Positions 50,059 to 62,576 of a stretch of DNA of 64,000 nt are shown here, piece by piece. Under the pieces are notes generated by a model. It was not told where the DNA came from and ran no database searches. It was given only the letters and a program-made list of their open reading frames with translations. Each line of letters begins with the position of its first letter. The first letter of the stretch is position 1. Source of the DNA: Dermatemys mawii (Eukaryota; Chordata; Testudines; Dermatemydidae); contig ML677326.1 in assembly GCA_007922305.1 (NCBI GenBank), forward strand, positions 56,476,785-56,540,784. The letters run 5' to 3'. The position numbers and the translations under genes were made by a program.

Positions 50059-53000
50059 ATACAACCTATGTGTAGCAGCTAAGCACTGTAGAGCTGAGGA
50101 TCTCATGCTAGATCTCCAAACCACAGGAGAACTTTACCCTAAGTGAACTAGTGTGATTTGCAGAGTAGGGTCTCTGACCAGGCTAGCCCCTACATAATTT
50201 AAAATTAAATCCGGAAGTGATAAGTCTATGAAGAGAGAAGTCATAGCCACATTTCAGTACACCACAATGTGTTTTCCTTCAACTGATTTCAATAGAGCTA
50301 TGCCGGTTTACATCAGCTGAGAATCTGATTCACTATTTCTTGCCCTGGTGAGACAGAAGCAGCTCTGAATAGAAGCGCCTTGGCAGGAATGGGAAGCCCT
50401 CAGGCAATGGAAGGCATTCTCAGAAGAGAAGGAAATTATTAGCCTGCTCGAAAGCTTAGCTTCAGCAAGCAAATAAACCAGTGGCTCTTTTTTAACTGGA
50501 AACAAATGTTAAGATTCTTGTGTGATTAACGTTTTCTTTGCAAAAAGTGAAGTGCATCAACCTGTTCCAACTTGACGTCTTAAAATTACAGCACACTATA
50601 GAAATTCAGTCACAGTAAACAGCAGTTCCTCTATCAACCACAACTTCAAAACAGACAATACTAATGTATCTAAGGGTTTTATATTTATATGTTGCTAATG
50701 TAGTATCCATCCACATACATCCTCCATAATCTTTTCTTTGCGTATCTGAGTGTAAAGTAGAAATGAAGGGCATCATGCGTAAGTTCATTGTGGTCACTTT
50801 GCACTGGCAAGCCATTATAAAACAGCTTTTATTCTCTCCATCTTGAGAGAATACCTACTCGCACAGTCTCTCTTTACTATAGGAAGGCCTGCCAGTTCCC
50901 ATTATAGGACTTTGTTTTCAGTTGCTTGTAACTTTGCCAAACTTTAACTGTTTAGCCTGAAATTTTCCATGCCAGGTACCTGCACAGACAACATTAGTTC
51001 TGGCATTGTCTAACTTTGAATGCTTGACTTTGCAACCTTAAGGACGTGTTTTAATGTAGGTTGGTTTCTTTCGGGGGGCTTAGGCAGAGGAGTTGTATGT
51101 TTTAGTATAATATATAAATATATACAGACCCAAGAGAGGGAGTGTGAACTGTCTTTTGGCTCATTTTAAGAATTGCCTAATCTTTGTAAGAATAAATCAA
51201 GTTAAGGAAATCATGTAAATTCTAAATTCTGTTTTCTTAATTTTAGAATGTTTTTTGATTGAACTCTTGACTGGTATCTAACTTAAATGACACTTAATAT
51301 GGATCTATATTAAAGGTTCCAAACTGCACCAAGATCACCTGTCCAGAATAGAATAATATAGAATTAGAGAAACTGACGCTTTCTGATAAGACTAATTTAC
51401 TGTTATGTGATCTCTTAGACCCTGGTGATTTCCTATGTTAAATTAATCTATTAAAACTTGTACACATTTTCATATCATCATTTTATAATTTATTCATCTT
51501 TAAATTGTATTCTACTTAGTGAAATCCATATTAAACATATACAGAGAGACATTGTGAATTGTTATGAGTGTTTTTCCACCATCTCAGAAGATAATAAATC
51601 AGACTTCTGAAGCGATGATTAAGTTATCCTACAGAGTCCAAACTTCAGAAATAAACAAAAGAATGCATTTTACATCTAACAATAATATACGTCACTATCA
51701 ACTTCCCCTTTCTTCCATTTATTGTATATACTTATTAATTTATTATTGTTATCATTATCATTATTTTGTAGCTGCATTTACTTCCTCTCTAAGCCCAAGT
51801 AATTTTTTTAACCAATGTGGCCTTCTTTTTTGATTATGGGATTGTGGCTTTCTGCTCATCTAGTAAAATATTATTAAAACAATTCCCAATTGCCATTCAC
51901 ATTTATCTTTTTTAATGCTCTCTCACTACTAATTTGGCTCATAATTGTTTTCAACTTTGTGAAACTGACTCTTTTAAAGCACTGAGTATATATTTTAGTG
52001 GTTTCAACTTGTTTCTTTTTGTACACACAGCTATGTTCAATAAACCTGTCTTCTGTGAAAGAAGTTTCCAGTTACACAGACATAACACTATGTGCCTGAT
52101 TTTGTTACGATACAGTCTCTTTGTGCCACTCCTACTATACAGATATAGGGGGACAGTGGTCATAGTCTATGTCCTCTGCCTACTCCCAACTGCTAGAACA
52201 ACCCCTTCACTGCACAAAACAATCTAATTAATGTCTGAGGCCAAATCATCCCGTGATCCGCCTCCACATTGGGATCTAACTCTATACAGCCTCAGTGGGT
52301 CAGATCTCCTCTTTCCATGCCCAAACCTCCAGGAGTGCACTCTGTAAGCGCAAAAGCATGAGGTTCCCCTGGGCTAACACAGATTTCTCATATTGTCCTG
52401 TCAAGAGGTGTGTCTCCACTCCCACCCCTAAAGGAGTCATGGGACGCAGCCCTACACCCTGTGCAGCTTGAGTTTTCAATGAAAAACAAAGGCTATTTAC
52501 AGGGAGCTCTGTACCTCCATACGAGCTATCTGTCCCCAACTATGTGCACGTGTGCTCCCTGGAAGCGAGGATATAACAGAGGAAGCCACAGAAAAAAATC
52601 ACGTTTGCTGGGCCAAAAGGGGAGAGGACAACGTGCAGGCTTTCAGCACTGCCCTGATCCCTTCGCCAGCCTGCTGCCTCCCAGACCTTTCACTTATGCA
52701 GAGATCCCCAGATGAGCAGAAAAGCTTCCTGACAGGGTCCAGTGTATGGACACCACTCTGCCAAGTTGGAGAAGGGAAGATCATATGCACAGACCTGCGG
52801 GCACAATTCTCCCAATTAGACAACATTCATTACTGACCCACCTCCAGCAGGTGGCAGACTTACTTCACGACAAAAATAGGTCATCAGCAGAAAGCACCGC
52901 AGAACCAAATTCTCCAGTTATTGGTTAAATGTAAATGTCTGTAAATGCAGAGTGCTGTATCATCTAATAAGGCTGCATGCATTCTAGCTGAACTGAGCTA

Positions 53001-53465
53001 ACCTCACAACAAAAATGTAAAATGCAGATACCACTTGATTTTAGTCTCCTTTTCTGAAATACTGAATCTCAATACAGCATAAAATTGATGCTGCTCAGAT
53101 TACTGCCAGATGAAAAATAGAATTGAAGCACAGGGAAGTTTTTTAAATGCAAAAGAAAATTATCCAGGGAGATTCATTTAGCTAGTCATGTATATTACAT
53201 GACTAACAAGGTTGAACACGGCACATCAAATCCAGGGACCTTTCTTTTCAGCCTATTACAAAATAATCATAATATATTGGACCATAATTTTCTTCTTCTA
53301 TTTGTGTTGGGTCCAGAGTTTTTAATTTGAATTTCTACAAACTATACATGGGGCCTAAATGAAACGCTTTGTGGCTCCTGTAGGCCAAAAGTGATTATGT
53401 TTTAGTCTGTCATGAAAACTAAACCCTGTTAGAATCTGAGTTTTCAGCAGAAAACACTCTCTTTA
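50059..53465. other. Unannotated stretch right of the LTR element
   Basis: AT-rich, with a GC-richer island at 52240-52850 containing frames up to 101 codons but no recognisable protein or splice-flanked exon. Confidence 0.4.
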
Positions 53466-53723
53466 AGGCTACATCTACACTATGAACTAGAGTTGTGATT
53501 CCCAGCTCACTACACATCCTCACGCAAGCTGGATGAAAGCTAGTTCAAGTGTGAGTTATGTAGCCTTGGTAGCATGGACAGCAGCAACATGGTTTAGCCG
53601 TGCCATCTCCACTGCTGCTGCCCATGCTACCACAGCTACACTAGTACAGTCAGAGCTAGCATGAGTATATGTATGAGAGCTGGGAACCATACCCCAGCTT
53701 ATAGTCTAAACATAGACTAAAAC
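53466..53723. mobile_element. MITE-like DNA element
   Basis: Starts taaggctacatctacacta and ends tatagtctaaacatagacta, with inner inverted arms (gtagcatggacagcagc against gctgctgcccatgctac). Non-coding. Confidence 0.55.
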
Positions 53724-53759
53724 AGAAGAAAGCAAATGGGAGGTGCAAAGATCTAATTT

Positions 53760-53783
53760 TCACACACACACACATACACACGC
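53760..53783. repeat. (CA)n microsatellite
   Basis: Interrupted CA run, cacacacacacacatacaca. Confidence 0.8.
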
Positions 53784-54499
53784 TTGCAGAACAAACAAAC
53801 AAGCTATTAGATGAGGATTAAAATGAAAAAATATTCTTTGCAATGAGTAATACAAAACTACAGAAGTATAATTTATGCTAATTCATTGCAGCTAATTCTC
53901 TTTCAGATTAGGAAACACGCTACATTCCATCACCAAAGTAGCTTTCCACACCAAAATTCTTAGATAAGTGTACTGATCATGAGTAATGCATCTTTTTTCT
54001 GTATAGATTTTTGTTAATACTATGAGCCAGGTCCTGCAAGATGCTGCCCATTCTGCAGGAAGCACTCAGCACCTGGCTGGATGGAGCCTTAGCACTTTTT
54101 CCTGATCATTTACAAATTATTTTCTAAGAAAAGTTGATGATAAAGTTATGTTTAACATCAGCACAAATGTATGTACCTCCCTGTCAGAAGTAAATTATTC
54201 ACATACTTATTAAACTCACCCGGAAATGCATTTCAGCAGAGCTTTTCCATTGGAGAATATAGTTCCTTCTATTTAAGCAAGGTCACTTCATTGGAAATAA
54301 ACCACAAAAAGTCTGCTCATTTTTCACACAAATGTCTGTTATAGGCTGATAGATGAGAAATATATTTAATCCCCCTCCCACACGGAGCACATAGGCTGAT
54401 GTACAAACAATTCCAAATATCTTTATGAAAACATAATGAATTACAACAACATGTTTATAACTGATCCCCATATGTAGGTATTGATTTGGGAAAATGAGG

Positions 54500-55290
54500 T
54501 TAGCCATTTGGGTCGCACAAGGAGACCAAAAGGATGGACTGCACCTCTAATCTTTAGCCCCATGATTAGGATACTCACTTGGGATGTGAAAGACCCCCTT
54601 GTTCAAGACTCCCATCTGCCTCAAGAGAAGAAGGGAGTTGGGTGGAGATCTGTTACCTCTCAGCGGAGTGCCCTACATACTGGACTACCGGGGGCTCTTC
54701 ACACTTTCACTGGCCCAAATAATATTTAATTATTCCATTAGTTAATTCAAGTGACACAACTGCAGTAGGAGAAATGGAGAAAGTCTCACATCAGAATGTC
54801 CCATAGTCTAGTGGCTGGTGCACTCATCCAGCAGGTGGCAGTGCCCTGTTCAGCTCCTGTTCCTGTCTTGTCATGCAGACTGGAAGCTGAACTGGGAGTC
54901 TCCTGAATCCCATCTGATTGCCCTGATCACTGGGCTAAAAGTTTATGAAGTGGATTCCTCCTCCCCCACACCCTTCCAGCTATTTTGTGTGGAGTTCAGT
55001 AGTCTCTGAGCACACCTACCAGACTGGGCCCTGCAGGAAACAGGAGTGCTTGTCCTCTGTTTTGCAGATCACACTGGGACTTAGGTGGGAGACAGGAGTA
55101 CAGACACCTAAAATGAGGCAGAAGTGCACATGCCCAGAGGCAGAAACATAGGCACCCAGCAAGCTTTTACTGAAATCGATAGATGCTGGATGAGTTTAGG
55201 CATCTACAGAGTTAGGTGGCAGCTGAGCAGGGGGTGTATGGATCACAGTGGTGCCTAAAAATGGGATTTAGGAAGCTAAGTACCTTTGTG
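54500..55290. repeat. Possible tRNA-derived SINE remnants and a MITE piece
   Basis: tagtctagtggctggtgcac near 54806 and gattaggatactcacttggg near 54563 look like tRNA-type promoter boxes of old SINEs. 55190-55290 (ggcatctacagagttaggtg, aaaatgggatttaggaagc) resembles the palindromic element at 12604. Very degraded. Confidence 0.35.
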
Positions 55291-58200
55291 GATCTGGGCT
55301 TAAAATTAATCTATCAGTTAACTGGCTAGAAACCACAGAATACTGAATGCTGCAGACCTCGTTATGCACCTTATGGAAGGGAAGATCCAATTTTATTTCA
55401 TTTTTTTCTTGATAATGTCATGCAGAGACAACTGAAACAAACTTCGATTGAAGAAATATCCTCAGAGTATTTATTAGAAATTTACCTGTAAAAGAGTACA
55501 TGATTTTGATTATTTTTTGCACTAAGGACTTAGTGTTTGAAAAAAATATATATAAAAATAGATAATTGCCCCATTACTAAACAAACTAATCCTTTCCCAA
55601 TATCAATTTGACTACAAAAGTATAATCTGTAAAAGCCAGAATTCCTTGCTACTAAGCCCATGTGGGGTAAGTACCTGAGACTTTTGAGGAGATATCTGCT
55701 GAATTATCCCTCAATTTTCAAAATCTAAACGCCATCCACAAGCCATAATTACAACTGTGTCATGTCAAATTTTCTCTGATTATAAACATTTCATGTGCAG
55801 CAGTAAGTCATATATTTACAAATCAGCAGGTTATGCTTTGGTGCTGAGCCATGAAAGCTGTACCAAGTCTTAAGTGTTCAGTTTCCTTTATAGATCCCCC
55901 CTCTCATTTTCAAGAGAAAAAAGAAGAATACAGTCTGCTCATTTACCTCTGCATCATATTGCAAAAGTTCAGACAAATTCTGTTGGAAACGTGACCCAAC
56001 GCCTCTTAAATTACTGATATTTAGACACTGCTATAAATTGATCCCATACTGTCTGTAAGACACATGAACCGTACAAAGGCTTTTTTAAGAGTTTTTCCCC
56101 CGCAAAGTCCTTGACTACTGTATATAGTATTCTGTTTTCTATAGACACATAGCAATTGATAAGATCAGTTCCAGAACGAAAACAGCTGAAAAGTGCTCTA
56201 TACCTAATGGGAGATTGCTGTTGTGAAGCTAAAAGGTAAAATTCAGAGCTTCTCCATCACTAAAACATAGCTTTCTGTGAGTCAGATGCTACTGAACAGC
56301 TATGAATTTGCCAGTTGTAAGTTCACCAGTGAATTAAAGCATACTTTTTTACAGTTGTATTCAGACATAATTACATACATGCAGGAAGAAATTATAAGTA
56401 CATATTTTAAGTCTATTTAACAGGATATACATTACGTACAACATACATCTTAAGCCATAAGAGTTTGATCCTGCAAGTCGTTCAGCACTCTGACCCTAAT
56501 TCTGCTCAGGTCAGCCTGTGCTAAACATCAGTGGAACTGCTCACATGCTTAATTTTCCTACTACTCATGTGTTTAAGTGCATGGCTCAACTGGGGTGAGA
56601 GTGCTCACCATCCTGCAGGGCTGAGCCCTATATATTAGGGCATGGAAGGAGTTAATTGCAATACAGTACTGTATTTTTTTTCAGCAGAGGCTGTTTGCCC
56701 TCTTCAATGTAAATTTCTCAAGAAATACACACAATCACATTCAACTGATTTTCTGAAACAATTAACAAGACCTAGGCAATCACATTTTTTGCTGCAGGAT
56801 AAATTCTGCACCCACTGTGTTATGGCCCTTCAGTGATGACATCCAGTTGTTGATTATATATAAAACAGGCTCTTTATCCCTAGAGATACCTGTGACTTAA
56901 AAGTCATGTCCTTGGCTCTGTTTCCTATTTACAGCTGGGAATAGGAATCCAAATAATATACTAGCTTCCTGGCAAGTGTGGTGTGACACTAGAGAATATA
57001 GCTTTGGATTAGCTTTCTAATATTAGGCTCACACAAATCATGCAACTTCCTCAAGGATAAATCTTTAAATTCTTTTTTTAACATATTAAAATGTGACTAG
57101 TTTTATTCCTCTGGAAGTTTTCCTCTGGCTTTAACCATCTTATTGACAGCTTATCTATTAGTTTAAACTATTTTTTAAAAGCACTCCCTTTTATAAAAAG
57201 CCAAGGATAGAAATCATATGAACTGTTGATGTGCAAGACCAAAAAGCCAAGTTTTACAAATAAATTTTTATAAATAAATTTTACAAATAAATAAACCCTC
57301 TTACAAATAAATTTTAAGAGCACAAATTATGTGATGTTCCTAAAATGACCACTTTATGGATAAATTTTAAAATAACGTGATAATAATAATCTTGACTTTT
57401 CCACAAGAACCTTATTATTTTAGTTGGCCCTAGACCACATCTTTAATCTCTGCCTCCTGGAGACTCATGAATAATTTGGCTAATTCTCCCTGATGACACA
57501 AATACCAAATCCTGTTGTAGGTCATGCAGCATGCCCTGTGTCTCTCCCATTCATGTACAGTTCAGTATTCTGTGCCTCATATTATTTTACATTCATGACA
57601 TACAATAGCAGGTTGTTTCTATGGTGGAATAATGTATGATATTCAGTTCATGCAGTGAATGGTAAACATCCCTGTTTCAAAAGCTAATTATCTGTGTGGA
57701 TTTATTTTTATGGCAGGATATCAGCTTATTCAGCTGGTGAAATAAGAGACCAGAAAAGGGCAGGGAAAATTGTTAGAAGAATAGCCAGTGTTTGATACAA
57801 AGACTATTTTAAAAAATAGGATTATTTGCCCTGGAAAGGAAAAGATTTAGAGGGTTTGAGAGAATTCTAAATTGTAAAGTCAGCCAAACAGTCACTCTTT
57901 GGGCTCACCCCAGGCTCATGCTAGTCCGTTCTAGTCACCATCTGGCATTTCATGGGGAAGACAACGGAGGCTCACTTAGGTCTTGACCATATAGTGCAGT
58001 CCTCTATTCCTGGTTCTGCTTTTTGTGAAATCAGACTACAGTTTCCTTTTCTCCAAGGTACTGAATAGGCAATCTGCAACTCCAACCCCAGTTACATAAC
58101 AGAAGAGCAAAGTTTATGGGAGTCACAGAAAAATAGACAGAAAAAAATCATATAATGAAATATAAACAGAGAAATACATATACACCATAAAAAAAATGCT

Positions 58201-58720
58201 CAAAAAAGGCCCCAAGTTAGAGGAAAGGGGCCAAGATGAGACAATAAATACTTTTTATTCATTTGCGGGGAGTGGTCCTCATAGCAGCCTTGTTGTGCGT
58301 TCCAGATCCTTTCTTCACTCATCCGTGTAATCCAGGAAGTCTCAATCCCCTTGTTAACCAAAGGCCCTCTTTTGTTGTTTTATCTGGAGTTTTATTTAGC
58401 CCTGCTTTCAAGTGGCAAGTGCAAAATTAGTGGTGGGCATTGCATTAAGCTACACCAAACCTGGGAAAGTTTGAAATGCAGTTCAAGGTTGGATTTTTAT
58501 TTTTTCCTTCAAAATGTATGTTTCTCACCACAAAGGTCTTTTGTTTCCTCCTGCCTTATGAGGTTTGGCACCACTAGATAACACCTTTGAAGATGGGCCT
58601 TTTGTTAGAATATCACAGAATTCTCCCTTCAGACCACAAAAGGTGTTGATTTCATCAACCCTCAGCAGCCAATAACTTATGCGAGCATTCTGACTCCCAG
58701 GTTTAGTACACCAACTCTTA
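55291..58720. other. Unannotated AT-rich stretch
   Basis: No exon, long frame or named repeat apart from the short tandem repeat at 57240. Confidence 0.45.
57240..57320. repeat. Short AT-rich tandem repeat
   Basis: Several units of tacaaataaatttt. Confidence 0.6.
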
Positions 58721-59396
58721 GGGCTTGGTTACACTGGCACTTTATAGCGCTATAAAGCCCCCACGAGCGCTATAACCTCCTCCTCGTCCACACTGGCAAG
58801 GCACGTAGAGCACTATAACCGTGGAGTTATAGCGCTCCTGGTAATCCACCTCCGCATGGGGAATAAGGGCTGAAGCGCAGCTGCTGTAGCGCTACAGCAA
58901 GAATGTGGACACCCACTGCGCTACAAGTGATCTCTGGAGATGCCTAGAGCCATTTAAGGCAATTGACATCTCTTCCCTTTGTTTCGAACTCGGCTGGAGG
59001 AATGCGGAAGTACCTCTTTAGAGTTTCTCTCTTAACTCTGCAGATAAGCAATGCAAATGTTTAAGGAGGGAGCCTGTGTGAAAACAAAGCCTTCTGTGAA
59101 CGGAGGCTCACTGACAGGCTTTCAGAAGAAGGGAAAAACCACTGTCTCTCTCCCTCCAGATACACACAACGCGTCCCCCCTCACCCCCCTCATTTAAAAA
59201 GCACGTTGCACCCAGCTGAATGCTGGGATACCTGCCCTAATGCACTGCTCTTAATGCCGCATTAAGTGCCCCAAATGTGGCCATGCTATACCGCTGGCGC
59301 GTCTGAGTGTGGACATACAATAGCGCTATACATATTACTGTATAAGGGGACCGCTATAACCAATAGCGCTATAATGTTGTAAGTGTAACCATACCC
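58721..59396 (-). mobile_element. PIF/Harbinger-type MITE, 676 bp, inverted twin
   Basis: Same family as 416-1091 in reverse orientation and also 676 bp by my coordinates. Flanked by TTA duplications at 58718-58720 and 59397-59399. Ends are GGGCTTGGTTACACT and AGTGTAACCATACCC. Non-coding. Confidence 0.8.
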
Positions 59397-59574
59397 TTAG
59401 GTTTAATACATCTATTTGTCTTGATTTTCTTCTGCACCCATCACTATAGGATCTGAGTGCCTTCAACATCATAAATGATGCTTGCAGATACAGCTATCAG
59501 CCACAGCTTCCTTCTCATTGTGTTATATAATACATGAACATTTTAAACCAATAAAATAAATATCCTTAATTTTA

Positions 59575-60350
59575 CACAGGTTTTAGTCAACCTGTGGAAT
59601 TCACTGCCCCATAAGAAATAAGCAAGACAAATAATGTTGGATTATAAAAGCAATTGGGTAATTTTGTTATTAATAATATTTGTAGTTATGTCCGCTAAGG
59701 GTATAAGAAGCATAATCAAATGTCTTGCTTCACTTACTGACCGCTTAAGGTATGTAGATCAGAAAGGAATTTTCTCCACAGAGATGGGTGATGAGAATGG
59801 ATTACACATGAAATGCCTTCCATACAAAGAGGGACTGAAAAAAATGAACTATTCACTTGTGAAAGGAGATGATAAAGGTATACAAAATAATGAATGGTGT
59901 ATAAAGGTAAACTGGGAGTTCTTAATGCATGGTTTTGCATAATACAAGAAGATGGGAACATTCCGAGAAATTAAAAGGCAACAAATTTAAAGCTGACAAA
60001 AGGAAACGGTTTTTAATTACATACCACATAATGGTATAGTGGTCATTGCCACAAGATATCACTGAGGCCAGAGCTTAATAGGATTCAAAAACAGTTTAGA
60101 AGTTTATATGAATAATAATGTCCATAGTTATTTTAGACAGGTTAAAAAAATTGTAGTCCTCATGCTTCAGGTCATGAGCCTACCACTATCTGACAGAGCA
60201 AGAAATTTCTCCTTATGGCAGGTTATTCCAATTATCCGCTGGGGGTGATGTCCATAACACAGAAACATGTGGTCCCAGAGAGTGTAATAAACAGTATTCT
60301 GAACTAGATGGACTAGTCTTCTCCAGTATGATAATTTTTTAGTTCTTGCA
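59575..60350 (+). mobile_element. Old CR1/L3-type LINE 3' part
   Basis: tagtcaacctgtggaattca near 59584 and gaactagatggactagtctt near 60300 match the conserved end of CR1-type ORF2 and 3' UTR. The 102-residue frame at 59634-59942 lies inside it and has no other support. Confidence 0.55.
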
Positions 60351-60601
60351 TAGGTAGGTAAGGTATCTGCACCTGAGCAGATCCTCATATTCCTCTATGG
60401 GGCTTCACATGGGAGCAATGGGACACTTAGCCAATTTGTACTCTATGGCCTACATGCTTTATCAAAAGTCCTCACCTTTCCATGAAAGCAGGATACTACT
60501 CAACTACACATATGGACCGCTACCTTACATCTGAGTTCTGCCTTGCCACTGACAGATGAGGCAATCCAGTTTCTCCCTTGATTATGGTCACTCATTAGCT
60601 G

Positions 60602-60802
60602 TAAAAAGAATGAGTTTTTGTGGCACCTTAGAGACTAACAAATTTATTTGGGCATAAGCTTTCGTGGGCTAAAACCCACTTCATCAGATGTATACAAAAG
60701 CTTATGCCCAAATAAAATTGTTAGTCTCTAAAGTGCCACAAGTACTCCTCGTTCTTTTTGCAGATACAGACTAACACAGCTACCACTCTGAAACCTGTCA
60801 CT
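60602..60802. mobile_element. Head-to-head pair of Penelope-like 3' ends
   Basis: tttgtggcaccttagagact with ataagctttcgtgggctaaa on the left is inverted on the right (aaaagcttatgcccaaataa, agtctctaaagtgccacaag), followed by tacagactaacacagctacc, the inverse of the terminal unit seen at 8820-8850. The two arms meet near 60690-60700. Confidence 0.75.
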
Positions 60803-60819
60803 AGTTGCAGTACTTCTTC

Positions 60820-62470
60820 CCTATTGAATGCCAGAGCATTCAATATCCTCTGTCACTGTCTTTTACCAGTTCTTCCTTGACCTTCCTCAGTTTCTCTTTC
60901 TTCTCTCAGCTACCCAGTTCAAAGCTTGTTTAGCATGTCTCCCATCTTTCATATGGTGTACATGTCCTGATCACCTGACCCTTCCTTCTCTGATATTTTC
61001 TAACATGTCTTGCTCTGTCAGCTCCCTTACTTTCACATTTGTTATTTTGTCTTTCCATTAAATTATCAATTTCTTCATGACTTCTTGAGGTCCTTTCCAA
61101 ACCAACATTTCTATGATTCTATTAAATGTGATGTTCCTCAGCCATCTATGATGGGCAGCCTCCAATCTCTTTGTGTAAGTCACTGTCATCAGCCATATCT
61201 CTGCTCCACACAATAGCATAATCAGTACGCTCACATGGAATAATCTGATCTTTAGTTTGTTTTGGAGACATCTCTTTGATTACAAGTTGTTCTTTCCTCC
61301 AGAAATGGTGTTTGCTTTGCCTAATTTCATAGAAATATTTTTATCACACCCACCTTCAAATATCACCATACTCCACAGATAGCAGAACATTCTACCTGTT
61401 TAATTTTTTTTCACATATATCTTTTCATCTGTTCTTCAGCTTCCTATCTTGGTTTTCTTTGAATTTACTTTCAATCCATTTTTTTGCTATTTCCTGTTCT
61501 ACTTCTGATGGAAAGGCAATCATTCTGTTCCATGTCATACTTAGGAGAGCAATGTCTTCAGCAAAGTCAAGAGTGTGTAACTCATCTCGGCTAACACATT
61601 TTACACCGTCCACAATGCCTTTTGTTGCCTGTTTCCTCACCCAGTCAATTGCTAATGCACAGAGAATTAGTGATAATTCGCACCCTTGTCTAATTCCAGT
61701 CATAATATCAGACCACTTACCCAGGCCTGTATCCAATCGTATTGCGCATCTACTTCCATCATATGAACTCCTTATTACATCATCACTTTGTCTGGTATCC
61801 ATAGCTTCTAGCAATATTCCATAGGGTCTCTCTGCGGACACTATTGAACTCTTTCTTAATGTCAATAAAGTTGATTAAGATGGGTTTTAGCCAAGCCGTA
61901 GCTTTGTCAATGGTCTGTCAAATGAGTGAATAATTGTTCGTAACATGAACCCAGCCAGTTCTTGTAACAGTTCATCCACTGACTTCTTAATTCCATTCAG
62001 CATAACAGTAGCCAATACTTTCCCCAGGATTGATAGCAGTACAATATCACTCCAGTTTGTGGACTGAATAAGATCATCTTTTTTTGGCAATGCCACAATG
62101 ATACCATTTTTCCAGTCTTGTGGCACTTGTTCTTTCACCCATATTTAATTAGAGTTTTGTTAGCTGCTCAGTCAGACTTTTGCCTCCCATTTTTATTAGC
62201 TCTGATTGAATTCTGTCAACATCAGAGCTTTTCCCTGAGGCCTTTGATACCTGCCTTAATTTCATCAGGTGTTGTTGGTCCTTCTTCTAGATGTTGAAAA
62301 TGTGTAAAGAACAAGCCAGACATTGGAAAGAACATTTCCATTCCATAATAAATTTTCCAGAGCTGACAATCATACACAGGTTCAAGGATACATGGACCAA
62401 TGATCTGATTTGATATGGCAGTCACAATAGTCCCATATGATGACATAATAACTGAATTTTATAGTATTTG
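60820..62470 (-). mobile_element. Decayed non-LTR retrotransposon (RT domain), clade unassigned
   Basis: On the - strand in order: 62446-62222; 62138-61887 with VPQDWKNGIIVALPKKDDL and SILGKVLATVML; 61865-61425 with GIRQGCELSLILCALAIDW and LDFAEDIALLS (FADD box, first D now E); further left, near 61150-61230, RLEAAHHRWLRN. A LINE reverse transcriptase with several frameshifts. A CR1 tail sits inside it at 61070-61128. Confidence 0.75.
61070..61128 (+). mobile_element. CR1 3' tail nested in the LINE
   Basis: cttgaggtcctttccaaacc followed by atttctatgattctatt, interrupting the LINE sequence. Confidence 0.7.
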
Positions 62471-62513
62471 TTTTAGTTTCAGCTAATAAAAAATAACTTT
62501 GTTTAAACACATA

Positions 62514-62576
62514 GGGCCCAATTCATTAAACAGTGGTAAAACTCCTATTGACATCAATAGAAACAGAATTGGGCCC
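62514..62576. repeat. 63-bp element with perfect 11-bp inverted ends
   Basis: GGGCCCAATTC and GAATTGGGCCC, interior attgacatcaatag. Probably a minimal DNA-transposon remnant. Confidence 0.65.

Noticed and set aside
52410..52836. Two frames of about 100 codons in a GC-richer island
   Set aside because: No recognised domain, no consistent splice sites, overlapping frames on both strands.
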